From positions 282,954 through 346,953 of the forward strand of contig AVDB01000003.1 in assembly GCA_000472185.1 (NCBI GenBank): 64,000 nt of DNA. Reading direction: 5' to 3'. Shown one piece after another: positions 34,311 through 43,493 of the stretch. The notes below the pieces were generated by a model that saw only the letters and a list, made by a program, of their open reading frames with translations, was not told the DNA's origin and searched no databases. The DNA is from Rhodobacteraceae bacterium HIMB11 (GTDB taxonomy: Bacteria; Pseudomonadota; Alphaproteobacteria; Rhodobacterales; Rhodobacteraceae). Position 1 is the first letter of the stretch. Each line of letters opens with the position of its first letter. The position numbers and the translations under genes were made by a program.

Positions 34311-35765
34311 TTGAGCTTTTTGGGGATTGATCTTGGAACTTCGGGCCTGCGTGCGATGCTTATAGATGAGGCCGGTTTGGCAATTCGAACTGTAGAGGCT
34401 GCCTACACCACGCGTTCTCCTGAACCCGGTTGGTCAGAACAAGACCCCAAACTCTGGATTGATGCGTTGGATACAGTTGTTGAGGAACTGCGCACCACCG
34501 AACCACGCTTTTCAAAGCTAATCGGTATCGGCGTTGCTGGACACATGCATGGAGCAACACTATTGGACGACATGGGGAATGTTCTACGCCCCTGCATCTT
34601 GTGGAACGACACCCGCTCTGCAACTGAAGCCACAGCCCTAGATCAAAATTCCGTTTTCCGCGAGTTTTCAGGCAATATCGTATTTCCAGGATTCACTGCG
34701 CCAAAACTTGCTTGGGTTGCGAAACACGAACCGGAAATTTTCAGTCAAACTGCAAAGGTTTTATTGCCTGCAGCCTATCTTAATTACCACTTAACGGGCG
34801 ACTATGTTGCCGATCTGTCCGATAGTGCGGGCACATCGTGGTTGGATGTTCACACGCGTGATTGGTCAAATACGCTTTTATCCCTTGGCGGCATGGACCT
34901 GTCACAGATGCCCAAACTGGTCGAAGGTTGTGACAAAGCTGGTACGTTACGACAGGATTTGAAACGGAAATGGGGATTGAAACAAGGTGTCGTCATCGCA
35001 GGCGGTGCAGGCGATAACGCCGCCGCCGCATGTGGCATCGGTGCGTTCAAAGAAGGTCAGGGTTTTGTATCACTGGGGACGTCGGGCGTAGTGTTAATCG
35101 CCCGCGATGGATGTTATCCCGCACCCGAAACCGCCGTACACACGTTTTGTCATGCTCTGCCATCTCGGTGGTATCAAATGGGTGTGATGTTATCGGCGAC
35201 GGACAGTTTGAATTGGCTGTCCAAGATCACTGGACAAACACCCGCACAACTTACCCGTGCCTTGCCTGATGCATTGCGTGCCCCCAATGCGGTGAAGTTC
35301 ATGCCCTATCTTTCGGGTGAGAGGACACCCCACAATGATGCCAGTGTTCGTGGAGGCTTCCTAAATGTTTCCATTCAAAATGATGCGGTTGATTTGACCC
35401 AATCCGTTTTGGAAGGTGTCGCCTTTGGATTACGAGATTCGCTCGAGGCACTTAGGCAAACAGGCGCGCTGCCAAAAACGCTTTACGCGATCGGCGGTGG
35501 TGCAAAATCAGATTATTGGCTGAAGTTATTAGCAACAGTTCTGCAAATCGAATTGCAGGTCCCCGAGGAGGGGGATTTTGGACCCGCGCTTGGCGCCGCG
35601 CGCCTTGCAAAAATTGCAAGCTGTGGTTTGGATCATAATACCGTTATGCATAGCCCAACTGTCAGCCGTGTCGTTAAACCTGATCCCAATCTCATGGATG
35701 CTTTTGAACGGGCCTATCAGAATTTTAAACAAAATTTCGCTGCGTATCGTTCGCTAAGTTGCTGA
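34311..35765 (+). CDS. xylB: Xylulokinase (FGGY carbohydrate kinase)
   Basis: A 484-residue FGGY kinase that phosphorylates D-xylulose (or a close ketose) with ATP. Phosphate-binding loops are GIDLGTSGLRAMLID at the N-terminus and GGAGDNAAAACGIG in the middle; WNDTRS and the sugar-site SPEPGWSEQDP are typical of XylB. The start appears to be TTG, with GGAG seven to ten bases upstream. It converges on the ROK repressor gene of the frc operon, stops one base apart, and likely handles pentoses brought in by that transporter. Confidence 0.9.
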   Translation: MSFLGIDLGTSGLRAMLIDEAGLAIRTVEAAYTTRSPEPGWSEQDPKLWIDALDTVVEELRTTEPRFSKLIGIGVAGHMHGATLLDDMGNVLRPCILWNDTRSATEATALDQNSVFREFSGNIVFPGFTAPKLAWVAKHEPEIFSQTAKVLLPAAYLNYHLTGDYVADLSDSAGTSWLDVHTRDWSNTLLSLGGMDLSQMPKLVEGCDKAGTLRQDLKRKWGLKQGVVIAGGAGDNAAAACGIGAFKEGQGFVSLGTSGVVLIARDGCYPAPETAVHTFCHALPSRWYQMGVMLSATDSLNWLSKITGQTPAQLTRALPDALRAPNAVKFMPYLSGERTPHNDASVRGGFLNVSIQNDAVDLTQSVLEGVAFGLRDSLEALRQTGALPKTLYAIGGGAKSDYWLKLLATVLQIELQVPEEGDFGPALGAARLAKIASCGLDHNTVMHSPTVSRVVKPDPNLMDAFERAYQNFKQNFAAYRSLSC

Positions 35766-35766
35766 T

Positions 35767-36930
35767 TTAGGCCTCTAACATATACCGCTTGGCGAGTGGT
35801 AAACTCACGGCCCCCATCGGGCGCGCTTTGGGCCCAAGTGAACCCTCAATGATTTGTGGGGCGACCAATCCTGCCAGATTTTCGTTTTTCAGTTCCTTTG
35901 TAATTCGGTCGACCAAAACTTCCCGCAGATCACTTGGTAGATTGCCATCAATTAAAACAGCAGGGAAATCGATGATGGAAATCGCACCAGTAATCATGCG
36001 CGTGACTGCGGGAACAGCTTCGGCCAGCCAATCTTCCAGAATTTTGGAATCCAAATTCCAATTTTCCGTTTTTTCGACTATCTCAGCGGCACTGCCTGTC
36101 GCCTCGATAAGACGACGCTCCAATCCGTTCAATGACGCAACATCCACCATTTGTTTCCCATTGATTGGAAAGGGGCCAATCGCGCCTGCATTACCAGACG
36201 AACCTTTATAAAGTGACCCGTTCATCACAACACCGCCGCCGATGAAGTGGCCAAAATAGATATACAGAAAATCAGCAGGCGTTTCCGCAGCGCCAAACAC
36301 CAGTTCAGCGCCACAGGCACAGGAGGCATCATTTCCAAGGTAAATGGGAAATTGAAATAATTTGGACAATTCGTTCCGAAGATCAAAACTTTTCCAATGA
36401 TCCATTTTTTCAGGATCAGCACCAATCGTGACCGCCCAATCCCATAGGAAAAATGGGATCGCGATTCCCATGCCAGATATTCGATCTGCTTGCGCAGGCT
36501 CTAAACCCTGTAAGATTTCGTCTGAAGCTGTCTTTACGAAGTCCAAGACATCTGACGGCAGAGGGTAGGCATAGCTTTCGCGGCGATGCGCAATATCTTG
36601 GCCAACAAAATTCGTCAGGATCAGCTCAACAGAACGCCGTCCCACGCTAAGCCCAAAGAAATAAGCACCCTCAGGTGCCAGTGACATCGGAACCGATGGC
36701 TGGCCCACGCGCCCGCGCACCTTTTCCCCTTTGGCGATCAGACCATCACTTTCTAATGCGCGCATGATCACAGATGCCGTTTGTGCTGACAAACCAGTAC
36801 GTCGCGCAATTTCCGCTTTGGGCAATGGCCCCTCTCGACGTAGGATCGATAACACAAGTCGTTCGTTGCGTTCCCGCACACCCGTTTGGTTTGTTCCTTC
36901 AACGTCAAATTTTGAAGCCTGGTCCGTCAT
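35767..36930 (-). CDS. frcR: ROK family transcriptional repressor (FrcR/XylR-type)
   Basis: A 387-residue ROK regulator: a winged helix at about residues 20-80 (PKAEIARRTGLSAQTASVIM) followed by a kinase-like sugar-sensing domain with YIYFGHFIGGGVVMNG. The zinc-binding cysteine cluster of ROK kinases is not evident. It is divergent from an ABC operon in the order of the rhizobial frcBCAK, where this gene is called frcR; the symbol rests on that synteny. The likely sugar ligands are fructose, ribose, mannose or xylose. The intergenic region has two palindromes. Confidence 0.85.
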   Translation of the reverse strand: MTDQASKFDVEGTNQTGVRERNERLVLSILRREGPLPKAEIARRTGLSAQTASVIMRALESDGLIAKGEKVRGRVGQPSVPMSLAPEGAYFFGLSVGRRSVELILTNFVGQDIAHRRESYAYPLPSDVLDFVKTASDEILQGLEPAQADRISGMGIAIPFFLWDWAVTIGADPEKMDHWKSFDLRNELSKLFQFPIYLGNDASCACGAELVFGAAETPADFLYIYFGHFIGGGVVMNGSLYKGSSGNAGAIGPFPINGKQMVDVASLNGLERRLIEATGSAAEIVEKTENWNLDSKILEDWLAEAVPAVTRMITGAISIIDFPAVLIDGNLPSDLREVLVDRITKELKNENLAGLVAPQIIEGSLGPKARPMGAVSLPLAKRYMLEA

Positions 36931-36966
36931 TCGTCACCATCCCGCGTCACAGCTCTGCGGTCTATC

Positions 36967-36980
36967 GCGTTAATTAACGC
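36967..36980. promoter_or_regulatory. Palindrome GCGTTAATTAACGC upstream of frcR
   Basis: A perfect 14-base palindrome, 36 bases before the frcR start. It could be an autoregulatory site; the larger dyad at 37003 is the better candidate for FrcR. Confidence 0.35.
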
Positions 36981-37002
36981 CGAAATCAAATCAAAAATCA
37001 AT

Positions 37003-37027
37003 AATAAATAAAGTTGATTTATTTATT
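37003..37027. promoter_or_regulatory. Operator-like inverted repeat for the ROK repressor
   Basis: AATAAATAAA and TTTATTTATT are perfect inverted arms around GTTGA. The right arm overlaps the first two bases of the frcB -35 box, so binding would block the polymerase. ROK repressors such as Mlc, NagC and XylR bind AT-rich dyads of similar size. Confidence 0.65.
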
Positions 37028-37055
37028 GACTAACCTCAAGAATCGTCGCTTAATA
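37026..37055 (+). promoter_or_regulatory. frcB promoter
   Basis: TTGACT (37026-37031) and TTAATA (37050-37055) are separated by 18 bases and lie about 64 bases before the frcB ATG. A close match to sigma-70 promoters, overlapped upstream by the 25-base inverted repeat. Confidence 0.6.
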
Positions 37056-37118
37056 TTGAACACTCGGGCGTAGCAGTTGTGAGTATGCGATGCCCGGCAC
37101 AACCAATGGGAGAATAAA

Positions 37119-38138
37119 ATGAAAAAGTTAATGACAGCGACCGCGATTGCCCTGGTCGCGACTTCTGGCGCCGCACTTGCGGGCAGCCACTCTACAAGCG
37201 CATGCTTGATCACCAAGACCGACACAAACCCATTCTTCGTAAAAATGCGCGAAGGTGCTGCTGCAAAAGCAGAAGAACTCGGCGTCACACTGAAGAGCTA
37301 TGCGGGTAAAATCGACGGCGACAACGAAAGCCAAGTTGCAGCCATCGAAACATGTATCGCAGATGGTGCGTCAGGTATCCTTTTGACAGCGTCTGACACA
37401 GCTGCAATCGTTCCTTCGGTTGAACAGGCGAAAGATGCAGGTCTATTGGTAATCGCACTTGATACTCCGCTGGAGCCAATTGGCGCGGCACACGCAACAT
37501 TCGCAACAGACAACTTCCTAGCGGGTGAATTGATCGGTCAATATGCAGCAGCAGCACTTGGTGCAGATGCGGCAAATGCAAAAATCGCGATGCTTGACCT
37601 TGCGATCAGCCAGCCAACAGTTGGCGTTCTACGTGACCAAGGTTTCCTTAAAGGCTTTGGTATTGATCTAGGTGACCCAAACAAATGGGGCGACGAAACA
37701 GACTCACGCATCATTTGTAACGAGGTTACAGCGGGTAACGAAGAAGGCGGTCGCACAGCGATGGAAAACTGCCTCGCCAAAGATCCGATGATCAATGTTG
37801 TCTACACAATCAACGAACCAGCGGCTGCAGGTGCATACGAAGCGCTAAAGGCGATTGGTCGTGAAAACGATGTCACAATCGTATCTGTGGACGGCGGTTG
37901 CCCAGGTGTTCAAAACGTTGCAGACGGTGTGATTGCCGCGACATCACAACAGTATCCATTGTTAATGGCATCCCTTGGTATCGAAGCGATTGCACAATTT
38001 GCAAAAGACGGCACATTGCCTGCAAACACACCTGGCAAAAACTTCCTAGACACCGGTGTATCATTGGTTGCTGCAGAGGCAGTTGATGGTGTTGACAGCA
38101 TCAATGTCGCAGAAGGTACAAACCTCTGCTGGGGATAA
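37119..38138 (+). CDS. frcB: Sugar ABC transporter substrate-binding protein
   Basis: The periplasmic receptor of a fructose/ribose-type ABC importer, 339 residues, with signal peptide [21 protein letters not shown]. The fold is type [17 protein letters not shown] for the N-lobe and [16 protein letters not shown] and VSVDGGCPG for the sugar site and hinge. Gene order matches rhizobial frcB. GGGAG precedes the ATG. A strong hairpin follows the stop, keeping frcB mRNA more abundant than the rest of the operon. Confidence 0.92.
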   Translation: MKKLMTATAIALVATSGAALAGSHSTSACLITKTDTNPFFVKMREGAAAKAEELGVTLKSYAGKIDGDNESQVAAIETCIADGASGILLTASDTAAIVPSVEQAKDAGLLVIALDTPLEPIGAAHATFATDNFLAGELIGQYAAAALGADAANAKIAMLDLAISQPTVGVLRDQGFLKGFGIDLGDPNKWGDETDSRIICNEVTAGNEEGGRTAMENCLAKDPMINVVYTINEPAAAGAYEALKAIGRENDVTIVSVDGGCPGVQNVADGVIAATSQQYPLLMASLGIEAIAQFAKDGTLPANTPGKNFLDTGVSLVAAEAVDGVDSINVAEGTNLCWG

Positions 38139-38176
38139 TATCTCCTCCAGATTGGCCCCTGGGCCATCAGGAATTT

Positions 38177-38200
38177 GGGAGCGGACAAATGTCCGCTCTC
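38177..38200 (+). other. Intercistronic hairpin after frcB
   Basis: GAGCGGAC-AAAT-GTCCGCTC is a perfect eight-pair stem without a T-run, plus a smaller TGGCCC/GGGCCA hairpin at about 38153. It likely protects the frcB 3' end from decay, as in other binding-protein operons. Confidence 0.6.
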
Positions 38201-38255
38201 AGCATATAATACGACATACAAACTGATACTGCGGGCGATTGAGGAAGGAATGTAA

Positions 38256-39323
38256 ATGTCATCTTCGCAAGATTATGAAAAGGCAGTCTCGGGCGCATCC
38301 GATGAAGTGGCCGATTTCGACGACCATCGCAAAGGGTTTGTCGGCCGTTTGCAACACGCGCTTCATGTGACCCCTGCCCTTGTTCCGTTAATCGTCCTTG
38401 TGTTTGCCATCGCATTATTTGGCGTTTTATTGGGGTCAAAATTTTTCTCGCCCTTCGCACTGACCCTTATTTTGCAACAGGTTCAAATTGTTGGTGTTCT
38501 TGCCGCGGCGCAAACCCTTATTATCTTGACCGCAGGTATTGACCTGTCGGTTGGTGCGATTGCTGTATTTTGCACAGTGATCATGGGGCAATTTAGTTTT
38601 CGATATGGAATTCCTGCGCCCATGTCCGTGGCGCTTGGCTTGGCTGTGGGCACGGGACTTGGCGCGATCAGCGGTTGGTTGGTGAGCCGCGTAAAGCTTC
38701 CTCCGTTCATCGTAACGCTCGGCATGTGGCAAATTGTTTTGGCCGCAAACTACCTTTATTCCGCAAACGAAACCCTGCGCAGTCAGGATATTGCAGAACA
38801 GGCGGCTTTCCTGCAGTTCCTGGGCACCAAAATCAAATTCGGTGGCGCGACATTTACCTTTGGCGTGGTGCTGATGGTTTCATTGGTGATTATCCTTGCC
38901 TACGCGCTGCGTTCAACCGCATGGGGGCGTCATGTTTATGCCGTGGGTGATGACCCAGAGGCCGCTGAGCTTGCTGGTGTCGACGTGCATCGCACATTGA
39001 TGTCCGTTTATATGCTTGCTGGTTTCATCTGCGCTTTGGCTGCATGGGTTATGATCGGACGGTTTAGTTCGGTATCCCCCTCTGCATCAACAGGTGTGGT
39101 TGGAAATATTCAGGCCATCACAGCGGTTGTGATCGGCGGCATTTCCCTATTCGGCGGGCGCGGATCTATTGTGGGTGCATTTTTTGGTGCCCTGATCGTT
39201 GGTGTATTTGAACTGGGCCTACGCATGGCGGGTGCGGATCCCCAATGGACATTCATGTTGATCGGCATGCTGATCATTGGCGCGGTAACTGTTGATCAAT
39301 GGATCAGAAAGGTAACAAGCTAA
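38256..39323 (+). CDS. frcC: Sugar ABC transporter permease
   Basis: A 355-residue inner-membrane permease of the ribose/xylose/fructose (RbsC-like) family with about nine or ten helices after a 40-residue cytosolic tail. Typical are TAGIDLSVGAIAVF (about 92-105), LPPFIVTLGMW and the coupling segment GVDVHRTLMSVYMLAGF, then GGRGSIVGAFFGALIVG. Its stop overlaps the start of frcA by one base. It forms the channel for the sugar delivered by FrcB. Confidence 0.93.
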   Translation: MSSSQDYEKAVSGASDEVADFDDHRKGFVGRLQHALHVTPALVPLIVLVFAIALFGVLLGSKFFSPFALTLILQQVQIVGVLAAAQTLIILTAGIDLSVGAIAVFCTVIMGQFSFRYGIPAPMSVALGLAVGTGLGAISGWLVSRVKLPPFIVTLGMWQIVLAANYLYSANETLRSQDIAEQAAFLQFLGTKIKFGGATFTFGVVLMVSLVIILAYALRSTAWGRHVYAVGDDPEAAELAGVDVHRTLMSVYMLAGFICALAAWVMIGRFSSVSPSASTGVVGNIQAITAVVIGGISLFGGRGSIVGAFFGALIVGVFELGLRMAGADPQWTFMLIGMLIIGAVTVDQWIRKVTS

Positions 39324-40081
39324 TGGAACCTATTCTTTCTGCAAAAGGACTTGTGAAGCGTTACGGTCGTGTGACGGCACTGGATCACTGTGACTTTGAA
39401 TTGATGCCCGGTGAAATTTTGGGCGTTATTGGTGACAACGGTGCGGGCAAATCAACCCTGATCAAAGCACTATGCGGCGCGGTCACACCAGACGAAGGCA
39501 ACGTATACTTAGATGGTCAGCCAGTCTCTTTCACATCACCGATTGACGCACGCAAGCACGGCATTGAAACTGTGTATCAAACATTGGCCATGAGCCCCGC
39601 ATTGTCGATTGCAGACAATATGTTTATGGGACGCGAATTGCGCAAACCAGGAATTATGGGATCTGTTTTCAAGCAATTGGATAAAAAGCGTATGCAAGAA
39701 TTTGCACGTGAAAAGCTATCTGAGTTGGGCTTGATGACCATTCAGAATATCAACCAAGCGGTCGAAACACTGTCTGGTGGTCAACGCCAAGGTGTCGCTG
39801 TGGCGCGCGCGGCCGCGTTCGGATCGAAAGTCATCATTTTGGATGAACCAACAGCCGCCCTAGGCGTCAAAGAAAGCAGGCGGGTTCTGGAGTTAATCCA
39901 AGACGTGAAATCGCGTGGCATTCCGATCATCCTGATCAGTCACAATATGCCACATGTGTTTGAAGTCTGTGATCGTATTCATATTCACCGTCTGGGAAAA
40001 CGACTGACCGTTATAAACCCCAAAGACCATGAGATGTCTGACGCCGTCGCTTATATGACAGGCGCGAAAAATCCGACTTAG
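39323..40081 (+). CDS. frcA: Sugar ABC transporter ATP-binding protein
   Basis: A single ATPase domain of 252 residues (not the double RbsA type), as in FrcA. Walker A is GDNGAGKST, the signature LSGGQRQGVAVARAAA and Walker B VIILDEPTAALG, with the switch His in LISHNMPHV. The ATG at 39323 overlaps the frcC stop by one base; AGAAAGG lies upstream. It powers sugar import through FrcC. frcK follows 14 bases downstream. Confidence 0.93.
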   Translation: MEPILSAKGLVKRYGRVTALDHCDFELMPGEILGVIGDNGAGKSTLIKALCGAVTPDEGNVYLDGQPVSFTSPIDARKHGIETVYQTLAMSPALSIADNMFMGRELRKPGIMGSVFKQLDKKRMQEFAREKLSELGLMTIQNINQAVETLSGGQRQGVAVARAAAFGSKVIILDEPTAALGVKESRRVLELIQDVKSRGIPIILISHNMPHVFEVCDRIHIHRLGKRLTVINPKDHEMSDAVAYMTGAKNPT

Positions 40082-40095
40082 GACGCATACGACCG

Positions 40096-40722
40096 ATGAC
40101 GTTGGAACACACAACCAATCGCATTTTTGATGCGTTGTCGGCACATGTCCAATCAGACAAACGTTGCCTTGTTGCGATCGCAGGGCCACCTGCGGTTGGA
40201 AAGTCCACATTGGCCGAATGCCTGTGTGAAAAGTTGAACCTTGCAAAAAAGCAAGCCGCCATTGTTCCCATGGACGGGTTCCATATGGATAACGAAACCC
40301 TGATCGCGAAAGGGTTACTGCATCGTAAAGGGGCACCAGAAACGTTTGATGTATCGGGTTTCAAATCAACCTTGGAAAGCCTGTTGAGCGATGACGAAGT
40401 GTCCGTTCCACTGTTTGATCGTGCGAAAGATTGTACAATACCCAATGCGGCAAAAATTACGGGTGGCAATCAATATGTCATCGTTGAAGGCAACTATCTA
40501 CTGCTGGATCAAGAGGATTGGCGCGACCTAAGTCAGTTCTGGGGCTATTCCGTGTTTGTTGAGGCCAATTTTAACGAATTGGAACGCCGATTGATCAACC
40601 GTTGGCTAGACCATGGTTTGGATCGCGCAGCCGCAAAAAAGCGGGCCCATGACAACGATATAGTCAACGCGGCAACCGTTCTTAATCATAGAATGCCAAG
40701 TGATTTGACACTGAATAACTAA
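40096..40722 (+). CDS. frcK: P-loop kinase of the sugar transport operon (FrcK type)
   Basis: A 208-residue P-loop protein: Walker A is AGPPAVGKSTLAE, PMDGFHMD resembles the substrate loop of pantothenate/uridine kinases, and VIVEGNYLLLD is Walker B. The position after frcA is that of frcK in rhizobia, where it supports fructose transport and may phosphorylate the sugar or a nucleoside. The exact substrate is unknown. It probably ends the frcBCAK transcript, though the oxygenase gene 69 bases on could be included. Confidence 0.85.
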   Translation: MTLEHTTNRIFDALSAHVQSDKRCLVAIAGPPAVGKSTLAECLCEKLNLAKKQAAIVPMDGFHMDNETLIAKGLLHRKGAPETFDVSGFKSTLESLLSDDEVSVPLFDRAKDCTIPNAAKITGGNQYVIVEGNYLLLDQEDWRDLSQFWGYSVFVEANFNELERRLINRWLDHGLDRAAAKKRAHDNDIVNAATVLNHRMPSDLTLNN

Positions 40723-40791
40723 GGCGAAGGCCTTGACAGGCGTGTTTGAAATTGGCCTCATTCAGATGTTGACACCGATTTGGGGGTTAAA

Positions 40792-41694
40792 ATGACACCA
40801 GATGAAATTCTATCTTATCCCGCGCGCGTCCTGACCCAAGAACAACGTGAGACATACTTTGACAAAGGGTTTGTAAACGTGGACGAAATTGTCCCCGCTG
40901 ATATTCTGAAATCCCTGCAGGACACGACGCAAGATTTTGTTGAACAAAGCAAAAGCGTAAGCGTAAGCGATGATCGGTTTGACATTGGCCCAGATCACAA
41001 CGCGAGTAACCCCGTGCTGCGGCGCCTTAAATCCCCGGATACAGCAAGTGAGGCCTATTGGAATTTTTCAACTGGATTGATGGCGGATGTGGCCGCCGAT
41101 CTTGTTGGTCCAAACGTTGTCTTTCATCACTCTAAACTAAATTTCAAATGGTTCGATGCATCAGATACAGTCAAATGGCATCAGGACATTCAATTTTTCC
41201 CGCACACCAATTACAATGTTTTGACCATCGGTTGCTATTTGGCGGACACGACAATGGACAATGGCCCACTGGCTGCATTGACAGGGTCCCACAATATGGA
41301 CCTGTTTAATCAGTACGACGCGGATGGAAATTGGACAGGGATGTTGTCAGATAAAGATGCCGCAGGCATTAACATGGATGCTGTGGAATATATGACGGGC
41401 AAGGCAGGTTCAATTACCATCCATAATGCGCGCACGTTACATTATTCGCCTTCGTCGAAAAATCCTGTTCCGCGGCCGCTTCTGTTGAATTGCTACACAT
41501 CGGCCGATGCAAAACCATATACGCCACACCCATCGCCCACCGTAAACACCTATAAGGTTGTCCGAGGATCACAGGTGCGATGGGCGCATCATGATCCCCG
41601 CCCATGCCAACTACCACCTGATTGGTCAGGTGGCTATTCCTCGATCTATGCGGCGCAAGCTGGCGAGGACAAGGGCGCAAAATCTATGATGTAA
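40792..41694 (+). CDS. Phytanoyl-CoA dioxygenase family protein
   Basis: A 300-residue Fe(II)/2-oxoglutarate oxygenase of the PhyH type. Iron ligands are His and Asp of VKWHQDIQFF and the distal His in TIHNARTLHYSPSS; an Arg follows in NPVPRPLLLN. GGGGGT before the ATG at 40792 fixes the start, against the longer 40780 reading. It lies on the same strand 69 bases after frcK, and may oxidise a compound taken up with that system; the substrate is unknown. Only distantly similar to the PhyH-like protein at 15256. Confidence 0.86.
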   Translation: MTPDEILSYPARVLTQEQRETYFDKGFVNVDEIVPADILKSLQDTTQDFVEQSKSVSVSDDRFDIGPDHNASNPVLRRLKSPDTASEAYWNFSTGLMADVAADLVGPNVVFHHSKLNFKWFDASDTVKWHQDIQFFPHTNYNVLTIGCYLADTTMDNGPLAALTGSHNMDLFNQYDADGNWTGMLSDKDAAGINMDAVEYMTGKAGSITIHNARTLHYSPSSKNPVPRPLLLNCYTSADAKPYTPHPSPTVNTYKVVRGSQVRWAHHDPRPCQLPPDWSGGYSSIYAAQAGEDKGAKSMM

Positions 41695-41705
41695 ACGCCC
41701 AGAGA

Positions 41706-42398
41706 CTATTCAATTACAGTCAAGATTTCATCCAACGGTTTCTTGATCTTTGCAAACGCTGGCACCTTGGCCCCTTCGGCCGCGTGACCTGTGGCAATAA
41801 TCATCAGTGCTTTTTCACTGCTTGGCCGCTTTAAAAGTTGGTTCAAAAACTTCATGGGGTTTGGCGTATGGGTCAACGCAACCAGCCCTGCGTGATGTAG
41901 GGCTGCCAAAAGAAACCCACAAGCGATGCCCGTGCTTTCGGGGACATAATAATTTTTGTACCGTGTCCCGTCCTCAAGTTCGCCGTAGCGCTGCGCAAAG
42001 ACAACGATCAACCAAGGCGCATCCTCTAAGTGAGGCTTGTGATCATTGGTGCCAATGGGCTCCAACGCCTTGATCCATTCATCGCCTGCGCCACCTGCAT
42101 AAAATTTTCGCTCTTCCTCTTCTGCGGCTTCGCGAATTTTTCGTTTATGCTCGGGATTTGAAATTGCCACAAAATGCCAAGGTTGGTGATTGGCACCCGA
42201 GGGTGCAGAGCCCGCTGTTTTGATGCAGGTTTCGATCACCTCTTTCGAAACGGGCTTATTCGAAAAATCGCGAACAGTATGACGTTTGCGCATGTGTTCG
42301 TAAAACGCAGTGGCGCAATCCAAACTCTGCCCTGCAGAGACACCAAACCGATCAGGGACATCGATCGCCTGATATTCTAATTTTTCACGTGTGAACAT
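41706..42398 (-). CDS. Nitroreductase-fold flavoprotein, iodotyrosine deiodinase-like
   Basis: A 230-residue FMN protein. Beside the FMN blocks (RKRHTVRDFSNKPV, APSGANHQPW, PESTGIACGFLLAALHHAGL) it keeps the lid signature of iodotyrosine deiodinases: Glu and Tyr four residues apart in EEEERKFY, then Lys in HKPHLEDAPW, which clamp the amino-acid part of halotyrosines. A reductive dehalogenase or a reductase of a tyrosine-like zwitterion is likely. It is the last gene of a run with a Rieske oxygenase (15-base gap) and a PanB-like gene. Confidence 0.78.
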   Translation of the reverse strand: MFTREKLEYQAIDVPDRFGVSAGQSLDCATAFYEHMRKRHTVRDFSNKPVSKEVIETCIKTAGSAPSGANHQPWHFVAISNPEHKRKIREAAEEEERKFYAGGAGDEWIKALEPIGTNDHKPHLEDAPWLIVVFAQRYGELEDGTRYKNYYVPESTGIACGFLLAALHHAGLVALTHTPNPMKFLNQLLKRPSSEKALMIIATGHAAEGAKVPAFAKIKKPLDEILTVIE

Positions 42399-42413
42399 GA
42401 ACTGCTCCCAAAA

Positions 42414-43493
42414 TTAGCCCAACGTGCGGCCTTCTGCTTTCAGCTTTTTGTTCAGCAATTGGCGCACCCGAATACCCGCACCATCCGCACCCAAAGTGAC
42501 CTCAAGAAAATCCATACCACGCGGATCGGCAGCGATGCTGGCCTGTAACTTTTCCAACAGGTGCTTATCCTCATCAAACGCCGCTGTCACACTTTTGCGG
42601 GTTTTTTCCTGTACATCTTCTGTCAGTGCAGGCACGTCAAATGCCGCCATCCAGAAATAATGTGTTTTGCCACGCTGCGCAGGGGTCACGATGTGGCAAC
42701 CGCGCACAATGAAATCAGATCGCGCACCTAGGTCTGGGTTTGGATCATGGACCTTCCAATCAGAAAACGAAATCGCAAGGCTTGGCATCCACCCCTTTTG
42801 AACGCGTTTAATGGGCTTATCTTCGGGCAGGTCCATCCCCGCACAGAACAGGGGCGACAATGGGGCGAGATCAAATTCTTGTTCATAACAAATGGTTTCC
42901 CCTTCCATGTAAACATCGGGGGCCACGATCCAGTCATCCTGTTTGAAGGTGTTTTTGTGCAAAAACGCAATATGCGTTAGGTCCAGCACATTTTCGCGGA
43001 TCAAAACCCAATTCGCCGCAACCTCATAATATCCGTTCACAGGGCTCCAATCTGGATCAACCTGATAGCCAACTTCGGGCGGATCGGTGTCAATCGCATC
43101 CTGATCTCCCATCCAAATCCAGATGTACGCGCCAACTTCACGGACGGCGTAGGATGGGATTTCCGCCGTCTTGGGCTTCATATGCTGAGTTGGGGCCTTG
43201 GTGCAAACTCCACGATTGTTGAATTCCATGCCGTGATACGGGCAGACGATTTTATCACCACTGACATGTCCCTCTGACAGCGGCGCCCAACGATGGGGAC
43301 AGCGATCGTAAAGAGCAGCAGGCGTCCCATCTTCTTGACGGTAGAGCACGACTGGTGTTTCCAGAATCCAGCGCGCCAGAGGTTGTGTTGAGACTTCATC
43401 CTTATGCGCGGCCACCCACCACATATTGCGGGGATAGTTGTCCTCTAACATTCCGTTTGGAATCGCTTGTCCATTCTTTGCAGCGATATTCAT
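42414..43493 (-). CDS. Rieske non-heme iron oxygenase (VanA/O-demethylase type)
   Basis: A 359-residue oxygenase alpha subunit. The N-terminal Rieske cluster is CPHRWAPLSEG followed by VCPYHGMEF; the mononuclear iron site is LDLTHIAFLH with a distal Asp. The length and start (PRNMWWVAAHKDEV) resemble vanillate-type O-demethylases, which release formaldehyde from methoxy or N-methyl groups; no reductase gene is adjacent. It overlaps the PanB-like gene by four bases, and the deiodinase-like gene follows. The substrate is unknown. Confidence 0.87.
   Translation of the reverse strand: MNIAAKNGQAIPNGMLEDNYPRNMWWVAAHKDEVSTQPLARWILETPVVLYRQEDGTPAALYDRCPHRWAPLSEGHVSGDKIVCPYHGMEFNNRGVCTKAPTQHMKPKTAEIPSYAVREVGAYIWIWMGDQDAIDTDPPEVGYQVDPDWSPVNGYYEVAANWVLIRENVLDLTHIAFLHKNTFKQDDWIVAPDVYMEGETICYEQEFDLAPLSPLFCAGMDLPEDKPIKRVQKGWMPSLAISFSDWKVHDPNPDLGARSDFIVRGCHIVTPAQRGKTHYFWMAAFDVPALTEDVQEKTRKSVTAAFDEDKHLLEKLQASIAADPRGMDFLEVTLGADGAGIRVRQLLNKKLKAEGRTLG

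Noticed and set aside
40954..40974. Short direct repeat AGCGTA within the PhyH-like gene
   Set aside because: It encodes a simple Val-Ser run in an ordinary coding sequence; too short to suggest an element.
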